The notes under the pieces were generated by a model, which saw only the letters and a program-made list of their open reading frames with translations, was not told the DNA's origin and made no database searches. This document shows, in pieces, positions 26,467 to 36,170 of a stretch of DNA of 57,027 bases. Source of the stretch: Paucilactobacillus wasatchensis (lineage in GTDB: Bacteria > Bacillota > Bacilli > Lactobacillales > Lactobacillaceae); the NCBI RefSeq assembly GCF_000876205.1, contig NZ_AWTT01000006.1:1-57027 (forward strand), given 5' to 3'. The position numbers and the translations under genes were made by a program. Numbering within the stretch: position 1 is the first letter of the stretch; the number at the start of each line of letters is the position of its first letter.

Positions 26467-27861
26467 ATGTCAGCAAAAATTTTTCGCAAGGAGAGTCTCG
26501 GTCGTTACTTGGAACGTGACAATCGTTTTACCAAAACGTTATCCGCGTTTGATCTCATTGCTTTGGGGGTCGGTGCCGTCATTGGTACCGGAATTTTCAT
26601 TTTACCAGGGACGGTTGCTGCTACAACCAGCGGTCCTGGAATTATTTTATCATTTTTAGGCTCTGCAGTCGTTTGTGCACTGGCAGCGATGTGTTACGCA
26701 GAGTTTTCATCAGCATTGCCAGTTGCTGGTAGTGCCTATTCATATGGCAACGTGGTCATGGGAGAAATTGTCGGTTGGATTTTAGGCTGGGCCTTAATCC
26801 TAGAATACATGCTTGCTGTGGCTGCAGTGTCAACCGGTTGGGCGGCCTATTTCAATTCATTCATCGAGGGTTTTGGCTTGCACGTCCCTAAGGCACTGTC
26901 TGGTTCATTTAATCCAGCCGGTGGTACCTATATCAACCTAGTTGCAGTACTAATTGTTTTGGCAATCGCCTTTTTGCTATCTCGTGGGATGACGACCTCA
27001 GTTCGAATTAACAATTGGGCCGTGATTATCAAAATTGCAATCATCATTGTCTTTGTTTTAGTCGGCATGTTTTACATCAAGCCAACTAACTGGCACCCGT
27101 TTTTACCATATAAAATGAAGGGTGTTTTCCAAGGGGCTGCCTTGGTATTCTTCGCCTACTTAGGCTTTGACGCTGTTTCATCTTCTGCGGCAGAGGTTAA
27201 AAATGCCAAGAAAAATATGCCAATTGGAATTATCGGAACCCTACTCGTGGCCACCATTCTTTACATGGCAGTGGCGGTAGTCCTCACTGGAATGGTGAAA
27301 TATACCAAACTAGATGTCGCCAACCCAGTTGCATTTGCACTCCAGGCAGTGAACCAAAACTGGACTGCTGGCTTAATTTCGATTGGCGCTTTAATCGGTA
27401 TGTTCACTATGATGGTTACAATGATTTATTCCAGTTCGCGCTTAGTTTATTCAATTGGTCGTGACGGTTTATTACCATCATACTTGGATAAAATTGAAGC
27501 TAAACATAAAATCCCACGTAATGCGTTGATCACAGTGACGATTGTGATTGCAGCGATGGGCGGTCTGGTACCACTGGATGAATTAACCAGCTTGGTTAAC
27601 ATTGGTACATTGATTGCCTTTACGTTCGTGTCATTCGGCATTATCCCCCTGCGTCACCGCAAAGATATCAAAAACGAAGGTGGTTTCAAGGTGCCGTGGT
27701 ACCCAGTACTACCAATCATTTCAGGAATTGCTTGCGTCGCCATGTTGACACAACTTAAGTTAGAAACATGGATCGCATCAGGAATTTGGTTTCTGATTGG
27801 CTTAGTACTTTACTTCTCTTATGGATTTTCGCATAGTAAATTAAACAAAAAAAGAGTGTGA
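26467..27861 (+). CDS. APC family amino-acid permease (cationic amino-acid transporter-like)
   Basis: 464 residues, 12 hydrophobic segments; the first has GVGAVIGTGIFILPG, the APC substrate-binding bend. GFDAVSSSAAEVKNAKKNMP (cytoplasmic loop) is typical of the YfnA/CAT group of amino acid/proton symporters. AAAGGTGG before ATG 26467. Its TGA stop (27859-27861) lies inside the first bases of the palindromic element A. Substrate is not determinable. Confidence 0.87.
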   Translation: MSAKIFRKESLGRYLERDNRFTKTLSAFDLIALGVGAVIGTGIFILPGTVAATTSGPGIILSFLGSAVVCALAAMCYAEFSSALPVAGSAYSYGNVVMGEIVGWILGWALILEYMLAVAAVSTGWAAYFNSFIEGFGLHVPKALSGSFNPAGGTYINLVAVLIVLAIAFLLSRGMTTSVRINNWAVIIKIAIIIVFVLVGMFYIKPTNWHPFLPYKMKGVFQGAALVFFAYLGFDAVSSSAAEVKNAKKNMPIGIIGTLLVATILYMAVAVVLTGMVKYTKLDVANPVAFALQAVNQNWTAGLISIGALIGMFTMMVTMIYSSSRLVYSIGRDGLLPSYLDKIEAKHKIPRNALITVTIVIAAMGGLVPLDELTSLVNIGTLIAFTFVSFGIIPLRHRKDIKNEGGFKVPWYPVLPIISGIACVAMLTQLKLETWIASGIWFLIGLVLYFSYGFSHSKLNKKRV

Positions 27862-27985
27862 ACAAGGCCGCTAAGAGTTCGTAGGCTAAGTTAAAATAGG
27901 TAATTGAGTAATCGGTCTTTGATTACTTGATTACCTATTTTGATTTAGCCCTAGGACTCTGGCCTGGTAAACACGTCTCCGCAAC
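27854..27985 (+). repeat. nested palindromic element A
   Basis: Starts GAGTGTGAAC over the stop codon of the APC permease and ends ACACGTCTCCGCAAC. Reading inward the arms pair in blocks: GTGT/ACAC, AGGCC/GGCCT, AGAGT/ACTCT, TAGG/CCTA, then a 19-bp inner stem AAAATAGGTAAT / ATTACCTATTTT plus AGTAATC / GATTACT round a 7-base loop. CGTAGGCTAAG and TTAGCCCTAGG are shared with E1 and E2. It probably also ends transcription. Confidence 0.8.
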
Positions 27986-28111
27986 AAAAATTAAAAGCGA
28001 TCACCCCAACAAGTTTCCTGAATAAAATATTTTCAAAATAAAAATTTAATCCTATAAAGCATTAAAAACTGCAGGACGTGATTGCATCACCCACCGCTCT
28101 CTTTGGCAGCA

Positions 28112-28238
28112 TTGCGGCAACGTGCTCCCAACCGCAAAAATCTGCGTGTAGCATAAAAACCTGCAGGACGTGATTGCATCACGCCCTGCAGGTTTTTTCG
28201 TTACACTCCGACTTTTTTACGCGGTTGGTCGCACTCTA
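28112..28238 (-). repeat. nested palindromic element B, including the potD terminator
   Basis: On the minus strand it starts TAGAGTGCGACCAACCGCG, where TAG is the potD stop, and ends GCGGTTGGGAGCACG TTGCCGCAA. The inner hairpin (28160-28192) CCTGCAGG...CCTGCAGG is followed by a T run and acts as terminator. A partial second copy of the hairpin arm lies 92 bp further at 28069-28090. The stretch 27986-28065 between A and B has no gene that I can see. Confidence 0.8.
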
Positions 28239-29306
28239 TTTGGTCATCTTAAACTCCAAAAATAAATCGTTATACTCACCAATCACCCTCAATGGTAGAT
28301 CTTTATACACCTGCAGATTTTTGGTCACCTTATCTGAAGGATAAAATTCTGCGTTACTTGTCACCTTATTTGGCAAATACTTCATTGCCACTTTATTAGG
28401 AGTGGCATAACCAATGTATTCTGCATTTTTTGCCGCATTTTTAGGCTGCAACATGAAATTTAAAAAAGCGTATGCTGCTTTTTTGTGCTTAGCCGTCTTT
28501 GGAATTACCCAGTTATCAAACCACATATTACTGCCTTCGCTGGGAACGACATAGTGCAAATGTGAGTTATTGCCCATCATCTCCGCCGCTTCACCCGAAT
28601 ATGTGACCGCAATTGCAGCTTCATTTTGTTCCATATACATTTTGATTTCGTCGTCCACCACTGCTTTTGTATTTGGCATTAATTTCTTCAACTTATTATT
28701 GGCCGCTCGTAAATCGTTTGTATTGGTTGCGTTCACTGATTTTCCCTGGGTAATCAGTGCCACACCAAGCATGTCACGTGCGCTGTCCGTCAGTATTATT
28801 TGCTGCTTAAATGCTGGATTCCATAATTGGTCCCAATGCTGCACTTGCTCAGCCTTAACGTACCGATCATTATAAACAATTCCCAACGTACCCCAAAAAT
28901 ATGGCACTGAATAACTATTATGCGGATCAAATGAAAGATTCATAAAGCGTGAATCAATATTTTTCAACGCTGGTAGCTTAGATTTGTCTACCTTTTCCAG
29001 TAAATTTGCCCGTCGCATCCGTTGCACTGTGTAATCACTAGGAACCGTTAAATCATAGCTCGTACCGCCCTGTTTTATTTTGGTCAACATTGCTTCGTTG
29101 CTATCAAAGGTTTCATAAACCACGTGATAGCCAGTTTCATGCTCAAATTTTGTAATCAGGGCTGGATCAATATAATCTCCCCAATTATAAATATTGAGTG
29201 TTTTACTACCTGATGTACTGGTACGGGCATTCATACTGTAATTAATGCCACCGAGCGCGCCACAAATGAATAGCACTAAAGCGATCACCATCATTAATTT
29301 TTTCAT
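28236..29306 (-). CDS. potD: spermidine/putrescine ABC substrate-binding protein
   Basis: 356 residues: signal sequence in the first 25 residues with a Cys at 15 in LFICG (atypical lipobox), then LNIYNWGDYIDPALITKFE and VTYSGEAAEMM, the PotD/PotF polyamine-binding fold. Last gene of potABCD; its start overlaps potC by 4 bp. Its TAG stop is the first codon of palindromic element B. Confidence 0.92.
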   Translation of the reverse strand: MKKLMMVIALVLFICGALGGINYSMNARTSTSGSKTLNIYNWGDYIDPALITKFEHETGYHVVYETFDSNEAMLTKIKQGGTSYDLTVPSDYTVQRMRRANLLEKVDKSKLPALKNIDSRFMNLSFDPHNSYSVPYFWGTLGIVYNDRYVKAEQVQHWDQLWNPAFKQQIILTDSARDMLGVALITQGKSVNATNTNDLRAANNKLKKLMPNTKAVVDDEIKMYMEQNEAAIAVTYSGEAAEMMGNNSHLHYVVPSEGSNMWFDNWVIPKTAKHKKAAYAFLNFMLQPKNAAKNAEYIGYATPNKVAMKYLPNKVTSNAEFYPSDKVTKNLQVYKDLPLRVIGEYNDLFLEFKMTK

Positions 29307-30124
29307 TGATTAATTTTCGCCTCCGCTGCTTTGACACGCTGCATTCGGCGACTTTGATTATATCGACCGAGTAGATAATAGCCCACCACCAGTAACAACG
29401 ATACGATGAACATTAAGGTTGACAGTGCGTTAACTTCTAAATCAACTCCCTGGCGTGCACGTGAATAAATCTCGACGGATAGCGTTGAAAAACCATTCCC
29501 AGTGACGAAAAAAGTCACCGCAAAATCGTCCAACGAATAGGTAAACGCCATAAAAAAGCCAGCAAAAATACCCGGGGTGATGGCAGGCAAAATAACCTTG
29601 GTTAGCGTCTGCCAAGTAGTGGCACCCAAATCATAGGCCGCATCCACCATGGTTGCCGGCAATTCATTAATTTTGGGGAGCACCATTAGCACAACGATTG
29701 GAATGGAAAATGCAATGTGGCTTAATAAAACCGAGCCAAATCCAAGGCTAAAACCTAAAAAGGTGAAAAAGATCAGAAAACTGGCACCAATAATGACATC
29801 CGGCGATACCATTAAAACGTTGTTAAGCGATAACAACCCATTTTTTACCGCTGCCTTTTTAGTGGAGTAAATTCCTAACGCTCCCAACGTACCAACAATA
29901 GTTGCAATTAAAGACGATAGCAGCGCAATGATTAGTGTGTTCAGTACAATACTAATCATCCGTGAATCACTAAGCAACGTACCATAATGGCGCCACGAGA
30001 AACCACTAAAATGATCCATCGTGTCGCCAGCATTAAAGGAATAAAAAATCAAATAAATAATTGGTAAGTAGAGCACCAAAAAAACAAAAATTAGGTATAA
30101 ATTACTGATATGCCATTTTTTCAT
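29303..30124 (-). CDS. potC: spermidine/putrescine ABC permease
   Basis: 273 residues, six membrane segments, with YDLGATTWQTLTKVILPAI as the EAA loop that contacts PotA. Overlaps potB by 4 bp and potD by 4 bp, the usual tight operon arrangement. Confidence 0.92.
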   Translation of the reverse strand: MKKWHISNLYLIFVFLVLYLPIIYLIFYSFNAGDTMDHFSGFSWRHYGTLLSDSRMISIVLNTLIIALLSSLIATIVGTLGALGIYSTKKAAVKNGLLSLNNVLMVSPDVIIGASFLIFFTFLGFSLGFGSVLLSHIAFSIPIVVLMVLPKINELPATMVDAAYDLGATTWQTLTKVILPAITPGIFAGFFMAFTYSLDDFAVTFFVTGNGFSTLSVEIYSRARQGVDLEVNALSTLMFIVSLLLVVGYYLLGRYNQSRRMQRVKAAEAKINQ

Positions 30125-30930
30125 TGAATTCGTCCTCCCTTTGCCTTACGATCCCGGGTCAAATACATCACCACAAACATCGCTAAAATTAGGACAACTC
30201 CAATGGTAGAACCCATCCCCCAATTTTGGGTCACAAGAAAATGCTCTTCGATTGCCGTCCCCAGGGTAATCACACGGTTCCCACCAATTAGGCGGGTAAT
30301 CATGAATAGAGATAACGATGGGATAAAGATTGCCTGAAAACCTGCCTTCACTCCTGGCATTGTTAGTGGTAGAATCACCCGCCGAAAAGTTTGCCAACTA
30401 TTGGCACCTAAGTCACGACTAGCATTAATCATCGATGGATTTAATTCCGCCAGCGAGTTAAAAATCGGTAAAATCATAAACGGAATCTCAATATATGCAG
30501 CCACAAAAATAAAACTGGCATCAGTAAATAAGATTTGGTGGCTGCCCACACCCACAAACCGCAAAAAATCATTAACCGATCCATTTTGGCTGAATAATCC
30601 GATGAAGGCGTACGTTTTAAGCAATAAATTAATCCAAGTTGGCAAAATAACCAACAATAGCCAAAATTGTTTGTTTTTGAGCCGATTTAGCAATAACGCA
30701 GTCGGATAACTAATCAGCAATGTACTCATGGTAATAATCAGCGCATATAAAATAGAATTGAACGTCATCTTTAAGTACACACCATTAGTCAAATACTGTT
30801 CATAGTTGCCCATAGTAAAGTGACCGCTAATGTTAAAAAATGATTGATACAAAATTAATGCCATCGGTGCAATGACAAACAATCCGATCCACAACATGTA
30901 TGGAATTAAATATGTGGTTTTCTTGTGCAT
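30121..30930 (-). CDS. potB: spermidine/putrescine ABC permease
   Basis: 269 residues, six membrane segments, with SRDLGANSWQTFRRVILPL as the EAA loop. Pairs with PotC to form the polyamine channel. GAGGA before ATG 30930, 26 bp after the potA stop. Confidence 0.92.
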   Translation of the reverse strand: MHKKTTYLIPYMLWIGLFVIAPMALILYQSFFNISGHFTMGNYEQYLTNGVYLKMTFNSILYALIITMSTLLISYPTALLLNRLKNKQFWLLLVILPTWINLLLKTYAFIGLFSQNGSVNDFLRFVGVGSHQILFTDASFIFVAAYIEIPFMILPIFNSLAELNPSMINASRDLGANSWQTFRRVILPLTMPGVKAGFQAIFIPSLSLFMITRLIGGNRVITLGTAIEEHFLVTQNWGMGSTIGVVLILAMFVVMYLTRDRKAKGGRIQ

Positions 30931-30956
30931 CTTCTTATCCTCATTTCAATGCCGCT

Positions 30957-32039
30957 TTATTCGTAGGTTTCCAACCGAGCATCAAAGTCGTCTTCCGTTT
31001 CGTGGTAGCGCATAATGTGAATATCCTCGGGTTCAAATGCCAGACCGACGATTTGGCCGACACTAGTCTTATGAATCGAATTGATTTTCCACTCGTTATT
31101 CATTTTGTCATGAGCGCTAATTTGGTAATCCACGCCCCGAAAAAGTTGGGTATCAACCGTCACATTAACCTGACCTGTGTCAACAGCAACAATATCCAGA
31201 TCTTCCGGCCGAATCACCACTTCCACCGCCTCGTTTGGCTTCATCCCCGCATCAACACAACTAAAATCCTGACCATCAAAATTAACAACATAATCACGTT
31301 GCATCTTGCCGGGAACAATATTGCTCTCACCAATAAAATCAGCTACAAAATGATTAATTGGTTCATCATAAATATCAACAGGAGAACCACTTTGCAAAAT
31401 TTTGCCGGCATTCATGACGAAGATTTGATCGCTCATTGCCAATGCTTCTTCTTGGTCATGCGTCACGAAAATGAAGGTAATTCCCAGGCGCCGTTGTAAA
31501 TCTCGCAACTCACCTTGCATTTCTTTGCGTAATTTGTGGTCCAAGGCTGATAATGGCTCATCTAACAGTAATACTTTTGGCTCATTCACAATTGCCCGAG
31601 CAATCGCCACTCGTTGCTGCTGACCACCAGACAGCTCAGAAATCTCCCGGTTACCATAATCACTCAAGTGCACCAGTTTGAGTGCTTCGTTAACGGCCGT
31701 CTTTATTTCTGTTTTACTGATTTTACGAATTTCTAAGCCAAATGCTACGTTTTCAAACACATTTAAGTGTGGAAATAGCGCATAATCTTGAAAAACTGTA
31801 TTAACTTGGCGTTCATTAGCTGGCAGCTCATTAATTTTTTGACCTTCAAATAAAATATCGCCACTCGTTGCATCGGCGAATCCAGCAATTAAACGTAAAA
31901 TCGTTGTTTTACCACAGCCCGATGGTCCTAACAGGGTGTAAAATTTGCCTGCTTCGATCTCAAAATCAATCTCATCAAGAACTTTGGTTTCATCAAAACT
32001 TTTATTGACCTGCCGAAATTCAATTACACTATTTGCCAC
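30957..32039 (-). CDS. potA: spermidine/putrescine ABC ATP-binding protein
   Basis: 360 residues: Walker [10 protein letters not shown] (38-46), [25 protein letters not shown], then a C-terminal TOBE-type regulatory domain from about residue 240. Start is GTG 32039 with GGAGG upstream. First gene of the potABCD operon, divergent from pepX; 120 bp lie between the two starts. Confidence 0.94.
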   Translation of the reverse strand: MANSVIEFRQVNKSFDETKVLDEIDFEIEAGKFYTLLGPSGCGKTTILRLIAGFADATSGDILFEGQKINELPANERQVNTVFQDYALFPHLNVFENVAFGLEIRKISKTEIKTAVNEALKLVHLSDYGNREISELSGGQQQRVAIARAIVNEPKVLLLDEPLSALDHKLRKEMQGELRDLQRRLGITFIFVTHDQEEALAMSDQIFVMNAGKILQSGSPVDIYDEPINHFVADFIGESNIVPGKMQRDYVVNFDGQDFSCVDAGMKPNEAVEVVIRPEDLDIVAVDTGQVNVTVDTQLFRGVDYQISAHDKMNNEWKINSIHKTSVGQIVGLAFEPEDIHIMRYHETEDDFDARLETYE

Positions 32040-32160
32040 TTCACGACCTCCAATTTTTAGTTTTATGATTTATTATTTTTATTACTCTGGTACACTTGTC
32101 ATAACTTATTATACGTAATTTGTTGGACCACTTAAACTTTTTTTACAAAGGAGTTTTAAC

Positions 32161-34563
32161 ATGAAAAATAATCAGTTTAGTATTACTCCAACTACTCATC
32201 AACAAAAAATAGCCGAGCTAACTCGAATAGGCTTTTTACCCAGCGAATTCCATTTCGCCAATTCCAAGGAACTTTGGCAACACTTTTTACAACTTTCCTA
32301 CCCAGAATCCGGTAATCCAGCCAATGTAAGCCAGTTTTTAGCGGGCTTATTAGCTACTCAAGACACTGCGGTGCCCGATTTTTTGGAATCATACGAACCA
32401 CTGACCACTGAAATTTTCTATGTGGTGGCATTGCAATTACTCCAGTTTGAACCCGAGCTGGATTTCAAACCAAATGACATTATTCAAAGTATGAAAAAAA
32501 TTCAGCTACCATTTTTAATGCCCACAAAATGGGATCAGACGACGATTATTGATGCTTGGTATTTATTACTATGTACCCATACAAAAAACGGTCAAACGTT
32601 ATTGGACAATTTAACCGGCCGTGGCTTTTTAACCCCATTGTATGACTTACCCGCTGCCCAAAAACCAATTTTTTTTAATGGTAAATCCATCGCTATTTTT
32701 GACCCAACCAAGTTAATCCATGAAGTTGTCTACGTTGAATCATCACTTGATACTGATCGGGATCAACAAGCCGATTTACTCAAAGTGGAAATTCTGCGAC
32801 CAGGTGACACAAACGGTCATTTAAAGGTTCCCGCCGTCTATACTGCCAGTCCATATAACCAGGGAACCAACAATGCTTGGGGCGATCAATTAACCCACAA
32901 CGTGAATGTTCCTTTGGCTCATAAATCAGCAACTACCTTTCAAACAAATACCACACCGTTTACAGCACCAACCAAAACCATCACCACCACAGCAACAACA
33001 AAGCAAGCCACCGAAACCTTCAGCAGGGAAGCGTCCTATACGTTAAATGACTATTTAGCCGTTCGTGGTTTTGCCATTGCTTATGCGGCGGGTATTGGCA
33101 CTAAAAATTCTGGGGGCATGCAAACATGCGGCTCGCCTGAGCAAACAAAAGCGACTGTGGCCGTCACTGAATGGTTAACAGGCAAACGAAAAGCATTCAC
33201 CAATCCAACTGACGGCACTCAAATTAAGGCGTGGTGGTGCAATGGCAATGTGGCAATGACGGGTCGTTCCTATTTAGGCACCTTAGCCACTGCTGCTGCA
33301 ACCACCGGAATAGCAGGTCTAAAAACGATTATTAGTGAAGCTGCCATTTCCAGTTGGTACGATTACTACCGCGAAAATGGTCTAGTGATGGCTCCGGGAG
33401 GTTTCCAAGGCGAAGACGCTGATGTATTAGCTGCTGAAACGTTTAGCCGCAAACTAACAGCCGCTGACTATCACTCAATCAAGCCAGTTTTTCATCAATA
33501 TTTACATGAAATGCAGGTGGCAATGGATCGGCAAACTGGTAGCTATAATGATTTTTGGCGAGCTCGTAATTATCGTCTAAACCTAGCTAATGTCACGGCT
33601 GACGTGTTATTAGTGCATGGTCTGAATGACTGGAACGTGAAATTGAATCAAGCCAAAGAAGTCTGGGATCACCTGCCAAACACCATTTCTAAGAAAATTA
33701 TTTTGCATCAAGGCCATCATATTTATATTAACGCATTTCGCTCATTTGATTTTTCTGACATCGTGAATCTGTGGCTAACTAATAAATTGTGGGAAGTTGC
33801 TAATCAGGCAGATGAAATTTTGCCTGCCGTGATCGCACAAGACAATATTAACCTTGAAACTTGGCACCCATTTGACAACTGGGAAGAAAGCGGGCAACAA
33901 CAAACTTGGTTCCTGCATGATAAATCGCTAATAAATGCACCACAAAAAAATGCACAACTGCAAACATTTAATGACCAGCAGCCTAACCAAACTTTTACTG
34001 ATTTTTGCCGACAGCCAGCCCAGTGGCAAAGCACAATGGCACTGACATCCAATCAATTTAGTTTGTGCTTCAAAACTGGAACTACCAAAGATGAACTACT
34101 CTTGCGCGGAACGCCAATGCTTCAAATCCGAGTGGCTAGTTCAACTGATCATGGTCTCATTAGTGCCCAATTAGTCGACTATGGAATGACTAAGCGATTC
34201 AACGAGGCGCCATCTATCTTACAACGAAATGGTATTCAACTTGGCTTTAACTGGCGTGAAGATGATCTGCGTGAGTTTAAACTAGCAACGCGCGCAACGC
34301 CATATAAAATTATTTCTTACGGGCATATTAACCTGCAAAATCGACACAACGCCCAACAAACTGACAACCTAGTGGCTAATCAATTTGTGGACGCACAGTT
34401 TGATTTGCAACCAATTTTTCATCACTTAGCAATTGGCCACCAATTAGGTTTACTAATTTTTGCCACTGATTTTGGGATGACACAACGTGGCAATGAACCA
34501 ATTACTTATCAAGTTGATTTAAGTGGCAGCCAGTTATTAATTCCAACTGTTCAACGCAGCTGA
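32161..34563 (+). CDS. pepX: Xaa-Pro dipeptidyl-peptidase
   Basis: 800 residues, S15 peptidase: N-terminal helical domain (to about residue 150), alpha/beta-hydrolase domain with nucleophile S370 in TGRSYLGT, Asp D490 in HGLNDWN, His 519/520 in HQGHHIY, then a C-terminal jelly-roll. Cleaves X-Pro dipeptides from casein peptides in the cytoplasm. AAAGGAG before ATG 32161. Its 3' end overlaps the convergent bioY gene by 13 bp. Confidence 0.95.
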   Translation: MKNNQFSITPTTHQQKIAELTRIGFLPSEFHFANSKELWQHFLQLSYPESGNPANVSQFLAGLLATQDTAVPDFLESYEPLTTEIFYVVALQLLQFEPELDFKPNDIIQSMKKIQLPFLMPTKWDQTTIIDAWYLLLCTHTKNGQTLLDNLTGRGFLTPLYDLPAAQKPIFFNGKSIAIFDPTKLIHEVVYVESSLDTDRDQQADLLKVEILRPGDTNGHLKVPAVYTASPYNQGTNNAWGDQLTHNVNVPLAHKSATTFQTNTTPFTAPTKTITTTATTKQATETFSREASYTLNDYLAVRGFAIAYAAGIGTKNSGGMQTCGSPEQTKATVAVTEWLTGKRKAFTNPTDGTQIKAWWCNGNVAMTGRSYLGTLATAAATTGIAGLKTIISEAAISSWYDYYRENGLVMAPGGFQGEDADVLAAETFSRKLTAADYHSIKPVFHQYLHEMQVAMDRQTGSYNDFWRARNYRLNLANVTADVLLVHGLNDWNVKLNQAKEVWDHLPNTISKKIILHQGHHIYINAFRSFDFSDIVNLWLTNKLWEVANQADEILPAVIAQDNINLETWHPFDNWEESGQQQTWFLHDKSLINAPQKNAQLQTFNDQQPNQTFTDFCRQPAQWQSTMALTSNQFSLCFKTGTTKDELLLRGTPMLQIRVASSTDHGLISAQLVDYGMTKRFNEAPSILQRNGIQLGFNWREDDLREFKLATRATPYKIISYGHINLQNRHNAQQTDNLVANQFVDAQFDLQPIFHHLAIGHQLGLLIFATDFGMTQRGNEPITYQVDLSGSQLLIPTVQRS

Positions 34564-35084
34564 AGTGGCTCTCGCAATCGGCGCAACAACAATTGACCAA
34601 TTAGCGCTGCCAGTACAGCTTTAATCACTGCCGGAATTAAAAATGGGGTTATTCCGGCGGTTAAAGCCGCTTGCCAGCCCAACTGACTGGTAAATTTCAA
34701 CCAAATTGCACCAATTACCAGTTGACTAAATGCACCAACTAAATTACCGACAATGAGATATTTGTCGGCTTTTTTATTGACTAAACTAATCAACCAAGCT
34801 TGGACAAAAAAAGCCCACAAGTAGCCACCAGATGGGCCGAATAGCACCCCCAGGCCAGCCGTTCCACCAGCAAAAACTGGCAAGCCAACTAGTCCCAACA
34901 GTAAATACCCACCAATCGCCCACGTTGACAGGCGAATATCAGAAATGGTGGCTAAAATTCCGACTGCCAGCGTCTGGGCCGTGAATGGAATTAGTGGTAA
35001 CGGAATAATGATTTGCGCGCTAATTGCTAATAAAATTGCGAGTTGCGCCGCATAAATAATACCGCGAATACGTGTTTTAGCCAT
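34551..35084 (-). CDS. bioY: biotin ECF transporter S component
   Basis: 177 residues, six hydrophobic segments, with FTAQTLAVGILA, GLPVFAGGTAGLGVLFGP and GGYLWAF as BioY signatures. Imports biotin together with the shared ECF ATPase module. Starts inside the end of birA: the 8 bases ATGGCTAA hold both its start and the birA stop. Controlled by the BirA operator upstream of birA. Confidence 0.93.
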   Translation of the reverse strand: MAKTRIRGIIYAAQLAILLAISAQIIIPLPLIPFTAQTLAVGILATISDIRLSTWAIGGYLLLGLVGLPVFAGGTAGLGVLFGPSGGYLWAFFVQAWLISLVNKKADKYLIVGNLVGAFSQLVIGAIWLKFTSQLGWQAALTAGITPFLIPAVIKAVLAALIGQLLLRRLREPLQLR

Positions 35085-36057
35085 GATAACCACCATCCAA
35101 TAAATTTAATTTTGTAATTTCTCCGGCACTCAACGTTAGCAATTCCCCACTACCCGCTTTGAGAACAAGTTCGCCTTCGTTATTAACATCTTTCACCTGC
35201 CCGTGCACAGTTTGCTTACCAACTTTAACAGTGACCGAATGACCAATCACAATGCTTCGTTGTTTGTATTCGTCCATTAATCGTCCCGAATTAAAATCTT
35301 CAATCATCTGCCAAAAACCATTAATAATTTGAATCGCCGTTTCATTGCGATTAACTTGCAAATGATTTTGGTTAATCGCGCCTACCTTACTGCTTAAATC
35401 TGCTGGGATCAGCCGATTACCCTCTAAATTGACGCCGATCCCGATAATTACATTACTAATTTGGCCACTTTCAAAGTTGGTCACCGCTTCAGATAAAATA
35501 CCGGCTACCTTATGCTGGTTAACAATTAAATCATTGACCCATTTAATGGCAACACGGACTTTGTATTGCCGTTCCAATACCCGTGCCACCGCCACTGAAG
35601 TCCCAGTCGTTAGCAGACCCGGGTGAATTTGTTGTGTGCCAATTGGCAATAAGAAACTCAAATAAATTCCTGTTTGTGCTGGCGAGTAGAACTGACGCCC
35701 AAAACGTCCGTAGCCGCCAGTCTGTTCATTAGCAACGATCGTCGCCGGTTGACCACTGTTTGTCATCGCCAATTCTTTGGCTCGTTTATTAGTCGAATCA
35801 ATTGACTGATGGACCTCCAGGAGACAATCTTGCTTCATTCCCTGCGCAATAATTGCTTGGTTCAACATTTGATTTGGCACATAACGGTAGCCTCGACCAC
35901 TTTGACTTTCAATTTGCTGACCATCTTGTTGCAGCTGTTTCACAGCCTTCCAAATGGCAGTACGTGACACATCTAACTGTGCCACCAACTGAGTGCTATT
36001 AGTCCAGGCGTTTTGATGCGCATTTAAATATTGTAGTACCGCTGCTTTTGTGTCCAT
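35077..36057 (-). CDS. birA: bifunctional biotin protein ligase / biotin repressor
   Basis: 326 residues: winged HTH (residues 1 to about 65, DVSRTAIWKAVKQLQQDG), ligase domain with GGYGRFGRQFYSP (adenylate-binding loop), KWVNDLIV and GIGVNL, and a C-terminal SH3-like part. Biotinylates carboxylases and represses its own operon when biotin is plentiful. ATG 36057 is preferred over an in-frame TTG 21 bases upstream because GAGG lies between them. Confidence 0.94.
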   Translation of the reverse strand: MDTKAAVLQYLNAHQNAWTNSTQLVAQLDVSRTAIWKAVKQLQQDGQQIESQSGRGYRYVPNQMLNQAIIAQGMKQDCLLEVHQSIDSTNKRAKELAMTNSGQPATIVANEQTGGYGRFGRQFYSPAQTGIYLSFLLPIGTQQIHPGLLTTGTSVAVARVLERQYKVRVAIKWVNDLIVNQHKVAGILSEAVTNFESGQISNVIIGIGVNLEGNRLIPADLSSKVGAINQNHLQVNRNETAIQIINGFWQMIEDFNSGRLMDEYKQRSIVIGHSVTVKVGKQTVHGQVKDVNNEGELVLKAGSGELLTLSAGEITKLNLLDGGYHG

Positions 36058-36069
36058 TCTTTTTGCCTC

Positions 36070-36096
36070 GTTAACCAATTTTTAATTAAGGTTAAC
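36070..36096. promoter_or_regulatory. BirA operator
   Basis: GTTAACC - 13 bases - GGTTAAC, a perfect inverted repeat 13 bp before the birA start. It matches the Firmicutes BirA box (TTGTTAAC half-sites). This explains autoregulation of birA-bioY. Confidence 0.8.
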
Positions 36097-36170
36097 AGAA
36101 ATAAACATAATTGGCAATCACTAAAAAAAGCGCTACACTAATAACAATTTATTAGAAAATGGGTGATCTG

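Noticed and set aside
30900-31499. 199-codon open frame on the plus strand
   Set aside because: It runs antisense to potA, whose ABC motifs are complete, and its product has no recognisable pattern or ribosome site.
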